Program-made: the position numbers and the translations under genes
Assembly (NCBI GenBank): GCA_017631875.1
Contig: JAGBSL010000015.1
Span: 7,924-71,923, forward strand
DNA length: 64,000 bases
Source of the DNA: Bacteroidales bacterium
GTDB lineage: Bacteria; Bacteroidota; Bacteroidia; Bacteroidales; UBA932
Reading direction: 5' to 3'
Notes under the pieces: generated by a model
Told to the model about the DNA's origin: nothing
The model's input: the letters and a program-made list of their open reading frames with translations, nothing else
Database searches by the model: none
Part shown: piece after piece, positions 50,469 through 58,116 of the stretch
How positions within the stretch are numbered: the first letter of the stretch is position 1
Layout: each line of letters begins with the position of its first letter

Positions 50469-50900
50469 ATGAAATACGCAAAAATCATCAAATGGATACT
50501 GGCGGTATTGTTCGTCGTAGGTATCGTTTTCAGCTTCTACGGCTTCCTCGTAGGATTTGAGTCAAACGGTAACGCACCTGTCGACAACATGCTGTACTGT
50601 GCGTATGCATTTGCATTGATCACTGTCGCTGCCGTAGTATTCGGCGTGGTTGTGATCGGCGGTATCAACAATCCAAAGAGCCTGTTGAAGCTTCTCGCTG
50701 GTCTCGTTGCTATTGTTGCCGTTGTTGCAGTCGCATATGTACTTGCCCCAGGAACTCCAGCTGTAGGATACCTCGGTGATCCGGTATCAGACGGCACACT
50801 CAAACTTACTGACACCATGCTCAACCTGACATACTTCCTCTTCGGAGGTGCACTCCTTGCACTTGTAGCAGGCTGGATCATCGGTGCAACCCGCAAATAA
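50469..50900 (+). CDS. Small four-helix membrane protein within the ExbB-ExbD operon
   Basis: The 143-aa protein has four predicted membrane helices (about 8-28, 42-64, 73-93, 118-138) and no recognised domain or charged in-membrane residue. It lies 17 nt after exbB and 10 nt before exbD. Constant placement between these genes in Bacteroidota (from memory) suggests an accessory of the ExbBD motor, but its role is unknown. Confidence 0.72.
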   Translation: MKYAKIIKWILAVLFVVGIVFSFYGFLVGFESNGNAPVDNMLYCAYAFALITVAAVVFGVVVIGGINNPKSLLKLLAGLVAIVAVVAVAYVLAPGTPAVGYLGDPVSDGTLKLTDTMLNLTYFLFGGALLALVAGWIIGATRK

Positions 50901-50910
50901 TCAAGACGCT

Positions 50911-51486
50911 ATGGGTAAGAAAACACCAGAAATCAATTCAAGTTCAACGGCGGATATGGCGTTCCTCCTGCTCTGTTTCTTCATGATGACTACCACCATG
51001 GATCAGGACAAGGGTCTTCAGCGCCGTCTGCCTCCTATGCCGGATCCTAATCAGAAGGCAGAGGACCAGAAGGTTAATCGTCGTAACATCATCGTTGTGA
51101 AGATTAACTCTGCGGACAGACTTTTCGCTGGTACAGAGCCTATGGACGTCAGCCAACTCAAGGACAAGATCAAGGAATTCCTTTCTAACCCTGCAAATGA
51201 CCCTTCACTTCCAGAAAGAGAGGAGAAGGAGATCGAAGGATTCGGACCATGCATGGTCTCTAAGGGCGTTATCTCACTCCAGAATGACCGTGGTACCAGC
51301 TACCAGGCATACATCGCAGTGCAGAATGAGCTCGTAAAGGCTGTAAACGAACTTCGTGACGAGTTTGCAATCGCTAACTTCGGACAGGTTTACATCAAGT
51401 GTGATGAGGACCAGCAGAAGATTATCAGAGAGGCAGTTCCACAGAATATTTCTGAGGCAGAGCCTAAGGATGTTTCTAAAAAGTAA
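50911..51486 (+). CDS. ExbD/TolR-type protein (first copy)
   Basis: The start is the ATG at 50911 (MGKKTPEINSSSTADM); the frame also opens at 50884, but that would overlap the upstream gene. The 191-aa protein has one membrane helix with the proton-carrying Asp (STADMAFLLLCFFMMTTTM, Asp 15) and a periplasmic domain of about 150 aa. It forms the energising complex with ExbB. Confidence 0.9.
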   Translation: MGKKTPEINSSSTADMAFLLLCFFMMTTTMDQDKGLQRRLPPMPDPNQKAEDQKVNRRNIIVVKINSADRLFAGTEPMDVSQLKDKIKEFLSNPANDPSLPEREEKEIEGFGPCMVSKGVISLQNDRGTSYQAYIAVQNELVKAVNELRDEFAIANFGQVYIKCDEDQQKIIREAVPQNISEAEPKDVSKK

Positions 51487-51501
51487 TAGGAGATAAACGA
51501 T

Positions 51502-51966
51502 ATGTCAAAATTCAAGAATAAAGAGAAAAGGTCAGTGCCACAGCCACCTTCAGGCTCACTTTCCGATATCGTGTTCATGCTCCTGTTCTTCTTCATGGTG
51601 ACAACCACCATGCGTGAAACAGAAAGCAAGGTTATGGTCAGACTCCCTGAGGCATCAGAGATCGCTAAGCTTGAGAGAAAGGACTTGACTTCATACATCA
51701 ACATCGGTACACCTATCAGAAGCCTCCAGGGCCAGTATGGTAACGATTCACGTATCCAGCTCAATGACTCCTTCAAGACAGTTGACGAGATCCGCGACTT
51801 CATCGCTGCAGAGCGTGACGCTATGTCAGAGGCCGACAGATCATTCATGACTGTAGCAATCAAGGCTGACGAGAACACCCGTATGGGTATTGTAACAGAT
51901 GTTAAGCAGGAGCTTCGTAAGTGCTCTGCCCTTAAGATCATGTACACAGCAAGAAAAGGCGAGTAA
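51502..51966 (+). CDS. ExbD/TolR-type protein (second copy)
   Basis: The 154-aa protein has a helix with Asp 22 (SLSDIVFMLLFFFMVTTTM) and a shorter periplasmic domain than the first copy. It follows the first copy by 15 nt; an AGGAG motif 9 nt before the ATG is a rare Shine-Dalgarno-like site here. Two different ExbD copies per operon are common in Bacteroidota. Confidence 0.9.
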   Translation: MSKFKNKEKRSVPQPPSGSLSDIVFMLLFFFMVTTTMRETESKVMVRLPEASEIAKLERKDLTSYINIGTPIRSLQGQYGNDSRIQLNDSFKTVDEIRDFIAAERDAMSEADRSFMTVAIKADENTRMGIVTDVKQELRKCSALKIMYTARKGE

Positions 51967-51993
51967 TATACTCAAAATGCTATATTTAAAGAA

Positions 51994-52019
51994 AGCAGTT
52001 CATCGGAACTGCTTTTTTT
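51994..52019 (+). terminator. Intrinsic terminator after the exbBD operon
   Basis: The stem AGCAGTTC / GAACTGCT has a 4-nt loop and is followed by TTTTTTT. It lies 27 nt past the second exbD stop. Confidence 0.88.
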
Positions 52020-52052
52020 GTTGCTGATTGGCAGGCATATTAATATTTTAGG

Positions 52053-52060
52053 TAAATTTG
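52053..52060 (+). promoter_or_regulatory. -7 element TAAATTTG for the alkaline phosphatase gene
   Basis: It matches TAnnTTTG, 23 nt upstream of the ATG at 52084. An ATTG lies 22 bp further upstream. Confidence 0.55.
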
Positions 52061-52083
52061 CGGGATAATAACACTGAACATAC

Positions 52084-53286
52084 ATGAAAAAGATTATCAC
52101 ATTTATTACAGTGCTGGCAATAGGAGCTGCGGCACTCTCAAGCTGCGGCAGCAGGCAGGAAGACACAAAGGCAAAGTATGTATTCCTGTTCATCGGAGAC
52201 GGCATGGGAGCAACACACGTTGCCGCCGCAGAATCATACCTTTCCTATAAGGCAGGAAAACTTGGAGGGGAGAAACTCCTTATGAGCACATTCCCATTCT
52301 ATGGAACAGTAACATCACATTCTGCTAACTATAACGTCACCTGCTCTTCAGCAGCCGGTACCGCCATCGCCTGCGGCGAAAAGGCTAATAACGGCACTGT
52401 CGGCATCAACAAAGACAGCGTTAATGTGACAAGTGTCGCATATTGCCTCCAGGATGAAGGATACAACATCGGCATCATCTCTTCAGTACCTGTAAACCAT
52501 GCAACACCAGCTTCATTTTATGCACACGAGGTATCGAGAAGCAACTATTATAGCATAGCATCACAAATACCTGCTACGAACTTCGAGTACTTCGCAAGCG
52601 CCGGTTTCCTTGATTACAAGGATAAAAAGGGCGACAAGGAGCCTATTGACCAGGTGATCGAGGCTCAGGGATATACCGTATGCTACGGTCTCGAGGAGTT
52701 CAGGAACGAGGCCGCAGGAAAGGAAAAAGTGATCTTCTGCCAGGAAAGCAACAGGCAGGAGGATGCTGAGAACTATGTCAGCGATGCAAAGACTTTCGAG
52801 GATATAACTCTTGCACAGATGGTTGAACTTGGAATCGAATCTCTTGGAGATGAAGAGCCTTTCTTCATCATGTGCGAAGGCGGATCGATTGACTGGGCTG
52901 CTCATGATAACAGGACCATGTCCATGATCACTGACGTGATGGATTTTGATGCTGCTATCAAGGTAGCATACGATTTCTATCTCCAGCACCAGGAAGAGAC
53001 ACTTATCATCGTAACCGCTGACCACGAGACCGGCGGAATCACGCTCGGATGCGGCCATAGCGGAATCAACTGGGAGAAGCTTGAAAGCCAGTGGATCGAG
53101 AGCGGCAAGAAGAACATCCTTGACTATGAAGGAAACCGCGCACTCAATACAGAATGTAACATAGGATGGACTACTCTCGGTCACACCGGAGGACCTGTCC
53201 CAGTATTCGCTATCGGAAAGGGAGCCGAGAAATTCAACGGCCGATTCGACAACACCGACATTAAGGGTAAAATTTTAGGTGAATAG
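52084..53286 (+). CDS. PhoA-type alkaline phosphatase lipoprotein
   Basis: The 400-aa protein has a signal peptide with lipobox LSSC (Cys 21), so it is probably membrane anchored. It belongs to the PhoA superfamily: metal site FIGDGMG (Asp 39), nucleophile region TCSSAAGTAIACG (Ser 89 likely catalytic), GGSIDWAAHDN and VTADHETGG. In E. coli the nucleophile Ser is preceded by Asp; here a Ser (88) stands there. It would release phosphate from monoesters in the periplasm or at the surface. Monocistronic by flanking terminator and promoter. Confidence 0.9.
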   Translation: MKKIITFITVLAIGAAALSSCGSRQEDTKAKYVFLFIGDGMGATHVAAAESYLSYKAGKLGGEKLLMSTFPFYGTVTSHSANYNVTCSSAAGTAIACGEKANNGTVGINKDSVNVTSVAYCLQDEGYNIGIISSVPVNHATPASFYAHEVSRSNYYSIASQIPATNFEYFASAGFLDYKDKKGDKEPIDQVIEAQGYTVCYGLEEFRNEAAGKEKVIFCQESNRQEDAENYVSDAKTFEDITLAQMVELGIESLGDEEPFFIMCEGGSIDWAAHDNRTMSMITDVMDFDAAIKVAYDFYLQHQEETLIIVTADHETGGITLGCGHSGINWEKLESQWIESGKKNILDYEGNRALNTECNIGWTTLGHTGGPVPVFAIGKGAEKFNGRFDNTDIKGKILGE

Positions 53287-53298
53287 CGGCAAAACGAT

Positions 53299-53306
53299 TA
53301 TCTTTG
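53299..53306 (+). promoter_or_regulatory. -7 element TATCTTTG for asnS
   Basis: It matches TAnnTTTG, 27 nt upstream of the asnS ATG at 53334. Confidence 0.55.
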
Positions 53307-53333
53307 CAAAGTTTGTAAAATCACTATAAATCA

Positions 53334-54728
53334 ATGGAAACAGTAATCAGAACCAAAGTGAAGGACCTGCTCAAGAGTGAGGCAGGCAAGGACGTTCTTG
53401 CCAAAGGATGGGTGAGGACAAAGAGAGGCAACAAGAATGTAGCGTTCATCGCACTTAATGACGGTTCTACTATCAATAATATCCAGATCGTAGTCGACAA
53501 GACTCCAGAGAATGAGGCAGTGCTCGCAAAGGTGACAACCGGAGCATGCATCGCCGTATGGGGTAAGCTTGTTGAGTCTATGGGAGGCGGCCAGGCGACT
53601 GAGATCCAGGCTACAGCTATAGAGGTTTACGGAGAATGCGACCCTGTACGCTATCCTCTCCAGAAGAAGGACACTTCTTTCGAGTTCCTCAGAACTGTAG
53701 CACATCTTCGTCCAAGAACCAATACATTCGGAGCGATCTACCGCGTGCGCAACCAGATGGCATACGCTATCCACAAGTTCTTCCATGACAAGGGCTTCGT
53801 ATACATGCACACTCCGCTCATCACGGCTTCTGACTGTGAGGGTGCAGGACAGATGTTCCGCGTGACTACACTCGACATGGAGAACCTTCCACGCAACAAG
53901 AAGGGCGGCGTCGATTATACAAAGGACTTCTTCGGCAAGGAGACAAGTCTTACTGTGAGCGGTCAGCTCGAGGGTGAGCTCGGAGCGATGGCACTCGGTG
54001 AGATCTACACATTCGGACCTACATTCCGTGCTGAGAACTCAAACACTCCACGTCACCTTGCAGAGTTCTGGATGATCGAGCCAGAGATGGCATTCTACGA
54101 CATCAAGGACAACATGGACCTCGCAGAAGAGTTCATCAAGTACCTCGTACAGTACGCTCTCGACAACTGCCGCGAGGATATCCAGTTCCTCAATGACAGA
54201 TATGACAATGAGCTTATTGCACGTCTTGAAGGTGTACTCGGAACCGAGTTCGTACGTCTTACATATACTGAGGGTATCAAGATCCTCGAGGCTGCAGGCG
54301 TAGAGTGGGAGTATCCTGTAAGCTGGGGTACTGACCTCCAGAGCGAGCACGAGAGATACCTCGTGGAGAAGCACTTCCAGAAGCCTGTAATCCTTACCGA
54401 CTATCCTAAGGACATCAAGGCATTCTACATGAAGCAGAATGAGGATGGAAAGACAGTACGCGCTATGGACGTCCTCTTCCCTAAGATCGGTGAGATCATC
54501 GGAGGTTCTGAGCGTGAGTCGTCCCTCCAGAAGCTTGAGGCACGTATCGAGGAGACAGGCATGAGCCGCAAGGGCCTCGAGTGGTACCTCGACACACGTC
54601 GCTACGGATCAGCTCCTCACAGTGGATTCGGTCTCGGATTCGAGCGTCTGCTCCTCTTCGTTACCGGCATGAGCAATATCCGTGACGTGATCCCATTCCC
54701 TCGTACACCAAAGAACGCCGAATATTAA
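53334..54728 (+). CDS. asnS: Asparaginyl-tRNA synthetase
   Basis: The 464-aa class II synthetase has an OB-fold anticodon-binding domain (about 15-120) and catalytic motifs [20 protein letters not shown] and [16 protein letters not shown]. It charges tRNA-Asn. Codon use is strongly biased, as expected for a highly expressed gene. Confidence 0.96.
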   Translation: METVIRTKVKDLLKSEAGKDVLAKGWVRTKRGNKNVAFIALNDGSTINNIQIVVDKTPENEAVLAKVTTGACIAVWGKLVESMGGGQATEIQATAIEVYGECDPVRYPLQKKDTSFEFLRTVAHLRPRTNTFGAIYRVRNQMAYAIHKFFHDKGFVYMHTPLITASDCEGAGQMFRVTTLDMENLPRNKKGGVDYTKDFFGKETSLTVSGQLEGELGAMALGEIYTFGPTFRAENSNTPRHLAEFWMIEPEMAFYDIKDNMDLAEEFIKYLVQYALDNCREDIQFLNDRYDNELIARLEGVLGTEFVRLTYTEGIKILEAAGVEWEYPVSWGTDLQSEHERYLVEKHFQKPVILTDYPKDIKAFYMKQNEDGKTVRAMDVLFPKIGEIIGGSERESSLQKLEARIEETGMSRKGLEWYLDTRRYGSAPHSGFGLGFERLLLFVTGMSNIRDVIPFPRTPKNAEY

Positions 54729-54730
54729 TC

Positions 54731-54757
54731 GTCATCCCCGGCCCGACCGGGGATCTC
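54731..54757. repeat. GTCATCCCCGGC...CCGGGGATCTC hairpin repeat
   Basis: The stem ATCCCCGG (54734-54741) / CCGGGGAT (54747-54754) has a 5-nt loop. It resembles the GTCATCCCCG-type repeats found between genes in many bacteria. It separates asnS from udk and could act as a weak attenuator. Confidence 0.55.
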
Positions 54758-54770
54758 AATAAACACAAGA

Positions 54771-55391
54771 ATGTTGATCATAGGCATCGCCGGAGGTTCC
54801 GGATCAGGCAAGACAACCGTTGTCAAGGCCATCACAGAACAGCTTCAGGAAAATGTAGTAGTAATCCCTCAGGATTCATACTACAAGGATCTGAGCCACT
54901 ATACTGAAGAGCAGAAGAGGGTCCACAATTTCGACCATCCTGACTCAATCGACTTCGATCTGCTCAGAGCACAGCTTGCTGAACTCAGAGAGGGCAAGGA
55001 GGTGGACCAGCCTGTCTACTCATATATAACTTGTGGACGTTCCAAGAATGAAGTAGTGAGAGTGAAGCCGGCAGACGTCATTATCGTTGAGGGTATCCTT
55101 ATCTTCACAGATCCTCAACTTCGTGAGTTGATGGACATCAAGATCTTCGTGGATGCCGACGACGATGACAGACTGATGCGCGTAATGGCTCGCGACATCG
55201 TGGAGAGAGGCAAGACCGTCGAGTGGGTTATCGAAAGATACTCGAAGACAGTAAAGCCGATGTACCTCCAGTTCATCGAGCCGAGCAAACGTTATGCTGA
55301 CATCATCATTCCGCAGGGAGGCCACAACAAGGTAGCTATCGACGTGATTTCAGCAACTATCGAGAAGTCTCTTTCACAGAACAGCAAGTAA
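54771..55391 (+). CDS. udk: Uridine kinase
   Basis: The 206-aa kinase phosphorylates uridine and cytidine. The P-loop is GIAGGSGSGKTTV at residues 5-17; PQDSYYKDLSHYT and NFDHPDSIDFDLL are the nucleoside-binding motifs. The TonB-like gene starts on the base after its stop. Confidence 0.94.
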   Translation: MLIIGIAGGSGSGKTTVVKAITEQLQENVVVIPQDSYYKDLSHYTEEQKRVHNFDHPDSIDFDLLRAQLAELREGKEVDQPVYSYITCGRSKNEVVRVKPADVIIVEGILIFTDPQLRELMDIKIFVDADDDDRLMRVMARDIVERGKTVEWVIERYSKTVKPMYLQFIEPSKRYADIIIPQGGHNKVAIDVISATIEKSLSQNSK

Positions 55392-56129
55392 TTGAGCAGA
55401 AAAGGAGAAAATAATGCAGGTTTATTAATCACCGTGATATTCCACCTCACGGTGATTATTGTCTTGCTCCTATACCAGATCGACGCGACGGTAAGGAGGG
55501 AGGAGAGCTTTGTCATTGATTTCTCTAAACAGGAGGAGATAGAGAGACAGCAGCAGGAAATAGAGGAGATGGAAAGGGAGATTGCCAAAATGGAGGCTAT
55601 CAGACAGCGTCTTGAAGAAAAGATTGCCGGAAGCAGCACTCCTGTAAGGAACATTGCCGTAGATAGAGGCGGTCCACTCAAGGATGACAGGGGAACTGAT
55701 GCAGAACAGCTTTACAAGGATGCGGAAAGACTGGCTCAGGAGCTCAGGAACGGTCAGAAGAGCAACGCATACGAGGAAAGCTACAGCGAAGAGACCGTAG
55801 ACCTTGGTGGTGGTAAACAAGATGCAGGTAAGTCTCAGTCAACCTATTCCGGCCCGTCTGTGCTTTCATACACATTGGACGGCAGGAAGGCCAGCAAACT
55901 GCCGATTCCTGCATATAGATGCTATGCAGGCGGTGAGGTGACTGTAATCATCGTGGTGAATCCACAGGGATCTGTCATCGGAGCAGAGGTCAAGGATGAC
56001 ATATCGTCAACCGATCAGTGTCTGCGTAATTTTGCTGTCAGAGCAGCCCGTCTGTCTAAATTCTCACAGTCATCTACAGCTCCGGCACGTCAGACCGGAG
56101 AGATTGTCTACAGATTTATAGCGCAGTAA
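55392..56129 (+). CDS. TonB-like protein with TTG start
   Basis: The 245-aa protein starts at a TTG directly after the udk TAA; no ATG occurs before the membrane helix (LLITVIFHLTVIIVLLLYQI), so TTG or another non-ATG start is required. A Glu/Gln-rich coiled coil (about 45-80) follows, then a linker, and a C-terminal domain (about 160-245) with EVTVIIVVNPQGSVIGAEV and CLRNFAVRAARLSKF, resembling the TonB C-terminal fold. It may transmit energy to outer-membrane receptors or be an envelope spacer; the linker is not Pro-rich as in classical TonB. Confidence 0.75.
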   Translation: MSRKGENNAGLLITVIFHLTVIIVLLLYQIDATVRREESFVIDFSKQEEIERQQQEIEEMEREIAKMEAIRQRLEEKIAGSSTPVRNIAVDRGGPLKDDRGTDAEQLYKDAERLAQELRNGQKSNAYEESYSEETVDLGGGKQDAGKSQSTYSGPSVLSYTLDGRKASKLPIPAYRCYAGGEVTVIIVVNPQGSVIGAEVKDDISSTDQCLRNFAVRAARLSKFSQSSTAPARQTGEIVYRFIAQ

Positions 56130-56147
56130 ATAATAAATAAATAAATA

Positions 56148-56240
56148 CAATCAGCCATATATCCCCCTGCGGTCCTCCCCACTTCGTGGGTCCCCTCCCT
56201 TTTCGGGAGCCAATGCCGCAGGGGGATATATGGCTGATTG
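56148..56240. terminator. 25-bp perfect inverted repeat with internal hairpins (bidirectional)
   Basis: Arms 56148-56172 and 56216-56240 are perfect 25-bp complements. The 43-nt loop holds two more hairpins, CCCAC/GTGGG and CTCCC/GGGAG, giving a three-way structure. It lies between the convergent TonB-like and M23 genes. It lacks a long T run at its ends, so simple intrinsic termination is less certain. Confidence 0.65.
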
Positions 56241-56258
56241 ATAATAAACTACTGATTA

Positions 56259-57536
56259 TTAAAGCAGATTAAAGAGGGTCTGGAGGTGGGAGTGGGCCTG
56301 GATCATATCTATCTGGTGCTGATATGATTGCCAGGTCTGGGTGAAGGCCTCCATGTTCTCCTGCTTCAACGGTTCTGCAGGAGGCGAGTCCATCTTCAGA
56401 GGGTTGATCGGAGTTCCATTCTTCCACACTCGGAAGTCAAGATGAGGTCCTGTCGAGCGGCCTGTCGAACCTACATATCCGATCACATCTCCCTGACGGA
56501 CGCGCTGTCCGACCTTCAATCCTTTTGCATAGCCTGACAGGTGAAGATATGCAGTCGAGTAGACTGAATTATGGCGGATTCTGATCGTGTTTCCGCCGGC
56601 GCCCTCATATTTCATGCTTGTGATGACTCCGTCTCCGATGGTCATTACGTGGGTTCCTTTCGGAGCAGCATAGTCTACTCCGGTGTGAGGCTGTACCTTT
56701 CTTGTAACCGGATGCTTGCGTGCGTACGAGAAGCCCGAACTGATCCTTGAGAATTTGAGAGGAGCCTTCAGGAACGCCTTTCTCATGCTCTCTCCCTTTT
56801 CGTTCCACCAGAGGTTTCCTCCATCCTGCTGGTCGAACATGATTGCAGGAAAATCCTGTCCGGAATGAGTGAAAACCGCGTATCTTACAGTATCGACCGC
56901 TATCACCTCCCCGTCACAGACCGTCTCCTGATAAAGCACCCTGAAACGGTCTCCTTTCTGGAGTCCAAAGAAATCAACAGTCCATGCGTAAATATCTGAT
57001 AGACTAAGGATTACTAAAGGTGACGCATCGGCCGCCAGCATATCATTCCAAAGTGAAGAATTGATCGTCACATCTGCATATTTCTCGTTGCGGACAACTG
57101 GTTTTTCGTATACCCATGCTCCATATGGTTCGGTGCAGTCAAAGACGATCTGATGCATCCTGTCGCGGTCATAAACAAGATATTCCAACTGGTCAGACGA
57201 TGAAAAATATGCCTTGTAGGTGTTACCAACTCTGAGGTTCCTAACATCAAAGACCGAGTCACAAACCTGAGTCAGATTGTAGGCTTCCTGAGGCGACATT
57301 CCGAGCGAGCCCAGCAGAGTAGAAAAGAACTGTCCGGACTTGACTTTGCCCTCTTCACATCTAAGGGAATCGGCATTGAAACCAAGCACATGAACCTCTC
57401 CCACCTGCTCTGCGAAATGCTGCTCATCGATCAATTCATCTGTGGAAGAAAACGATCTTCCACAAGATGAAAAAACCGCAATCAAAGCAACAGATAATAT
57501 ATTAGATATCAATAACTTAAACCTATTCATTTTCAT
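56259..57536 (-). CDS. M23-family peptidoglycan endopeptidase
   Basis: I chose the ATG at 57536 (MKMNRFKLL) because a lipoprotein-type signal peptide starts there; the frame is open to 57641 but that part would cover the promoter. The 425-aa protein has lipobox FSSC near residue 25, an OapA/LysM-like middle part, and an M23 domain with HTGVDYAAPKGTHV, the second His in HLSGYAKG and LDFRVWKNGTPINPL. It would cut peptide crosslinks or act as a divisome activator. It diverges from mraZ. Confidence 0.9.
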   Translation of the reverse strand: MKMNRFKLLISNILSVALIAVFSSCGRSFSSTDELIDEQHFAEQVGEVHVLGFNADSLRCEEGKVKSGQFFSTLLGSLGMSPQEAYNLTQVCDSVFDVRNLRVGNTYKAYFSSSDQLEYLVYDRDRMHQIVFDCTEPYGAWVYEKPVVRNEKYADVTINSSLWNDMLAADASPLVILSLSDIYAWTVDFFGLQKGDRFRVLYQETVCDGEVIAVDTVRYAVFTHSGQDFPAIMFDQQDGGNLWWNEKGESMRKAFLKAPLKFSRISSGFSYARKHPVTRKVQPHTGVDYAAPKGTHVMTIGDGVITSMKYEGAGGNTIRIRHNSVYSTAYLHLSGYAKGLKVGQRVRQGDVIGYVGSTGRSTGPHLDFRVWKNGTPINPLKMDSPPAEPLKQENMEAFTQTWQSYQHQIDMIQAHSHLQTLFNLL

Positions 57537-57554
57537 ATCATTATTAGTGTGATG

Positions 57555-57562
57555 CAAAGGTA
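57555..57562 (-). promoter_or_regulatory. -7 element TACCTTTG for the M23 gene
   Basis: The minus-strand TACCTTTG matches TAnnTTTG, 18 nt upstream of the ATG at 57536. It is adjacent to the MraZ-box-like repeats. Confidence 0.5.
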
Positions 57563-57570
57563 AATAAAAT

Positions 57571-57610
57571 TTGGTGGAAAAAAATGTAAGAAAATGTAAT
57601 AAAGTGGGAA
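57571..57610 (+). promoter_or_regulatory. Four 10-bp-phased repeats upstream of mraZ (MraZ-box candidate)
   Basis: Four consecutive 10-mers, TTGGTGGAAA, AAAATGTAAG, AAAATGTAAT and AAAGTGGGAA, put TGGA, TGTA, TGTA and TGGG exactly 10 bp apart (57575, 57585, 57595, 57605). MraZ in other bacteria binds TGGGN direct repeats of the same period. They lie just upstream of the TATTTTTG element, a fit for autoregulation of the dcw cluster. Confidence 0.55.
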
Positions 57611-57618
57611 AATATTTA

Positions 57619-57626
57619 TATTTTTG
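57619..57626 (+). promoter_or_regulatory. -7 element TATTTTTG for mraZ
   Basis: It matches TAnnTTTG, 24 nt upstream of the mraZ ATG at 57651. Confidence 0.55.
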
Positions 57627-57650
57627 CAGAACATTTATCAAAGTGACAAA

Positions 57651-58103
57651 ATGACAGGAGTTTTCGGCACATACAGCGCAAAGATCGATGACAAGGGAAG
57701 AGTTGTGATTCCCTCTGCCATCAAGAATGCTGTGCCTGCCGAGCAGCTTCCGCTCATCATCAGAAAAGACATCTACTCTAACTGCCTCGAGATGTACACA
57801 ATGTCCGAGTGGACAATCTACTCTGACGCTGTAAGATCAAAGCTTGACATCCCGTTCAACGAGGAAGACATGATGTACTGGAGAACATTCATGGCCGATA
57901 CCGTATCAGCGACTCCAGATCCGAAAATCGGAAGAATCTCTATCCCGAAGGAACTTCTTGATAAATGCGACATCGTAAAGGAAGTGGTATTCTCCTGCCT
58001 TGGTTACAAGGTTGAGATCTGGGCGAAAGAGGCTGTCGAAGGAAGTAAGCTTCCGGAAGACCAGTATAAGGCCAAGAGCAAGAGCCTGGCAGGCAAGAAA
58101 TAA
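57651..58103 (+). CDS. mraZ: Transcriptional regulator MraZ
   Basis: The start is the ATG at 57651 (MTGVFGTYSAKIDDKGRVVI), the standard N-terminus. The 150-aa protein has two AbrB-like MraZ domains (first with DKGRVVIPSAIK, second with DPKIGRISIPKELLDK). It forms rings that bind repeats upstream of its own operon. First gene of the dcw cluster; a candidate operator lies at 57571-57610. Confidence 0.94.
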   Translation: MTGVFGTYSAKIDDKGRVVIPSAIKNAVPAEQLPLIIRKDIYSNCLEMYTMSEWTIYSDAVRSKLDIPFNEEDMMYWRTFMADTVSATPDPKIGRISIPKELLDKCDIVKEVVFSCLGYKVEIWAKEAVEGSKLPEDQYKAKSKSLAGKK

Positions 58104-58116
58104 AAGGAGGCACGCC

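Noticed and set aside
57537..57641. Longer starts for the M23 gene and for mraZ (57624)
   Set aside because: These extensions overlap each other, the promoter elements and the phased repeats; the later starts give proper signal-peptide and MraZ N-termini.
58000..58116. A 39-codon extension of rsmH
   Set aside because: It overlaps the mraZ coding end in another frame, and a strong Shine-Dalgarno marks the ATG at 58117.
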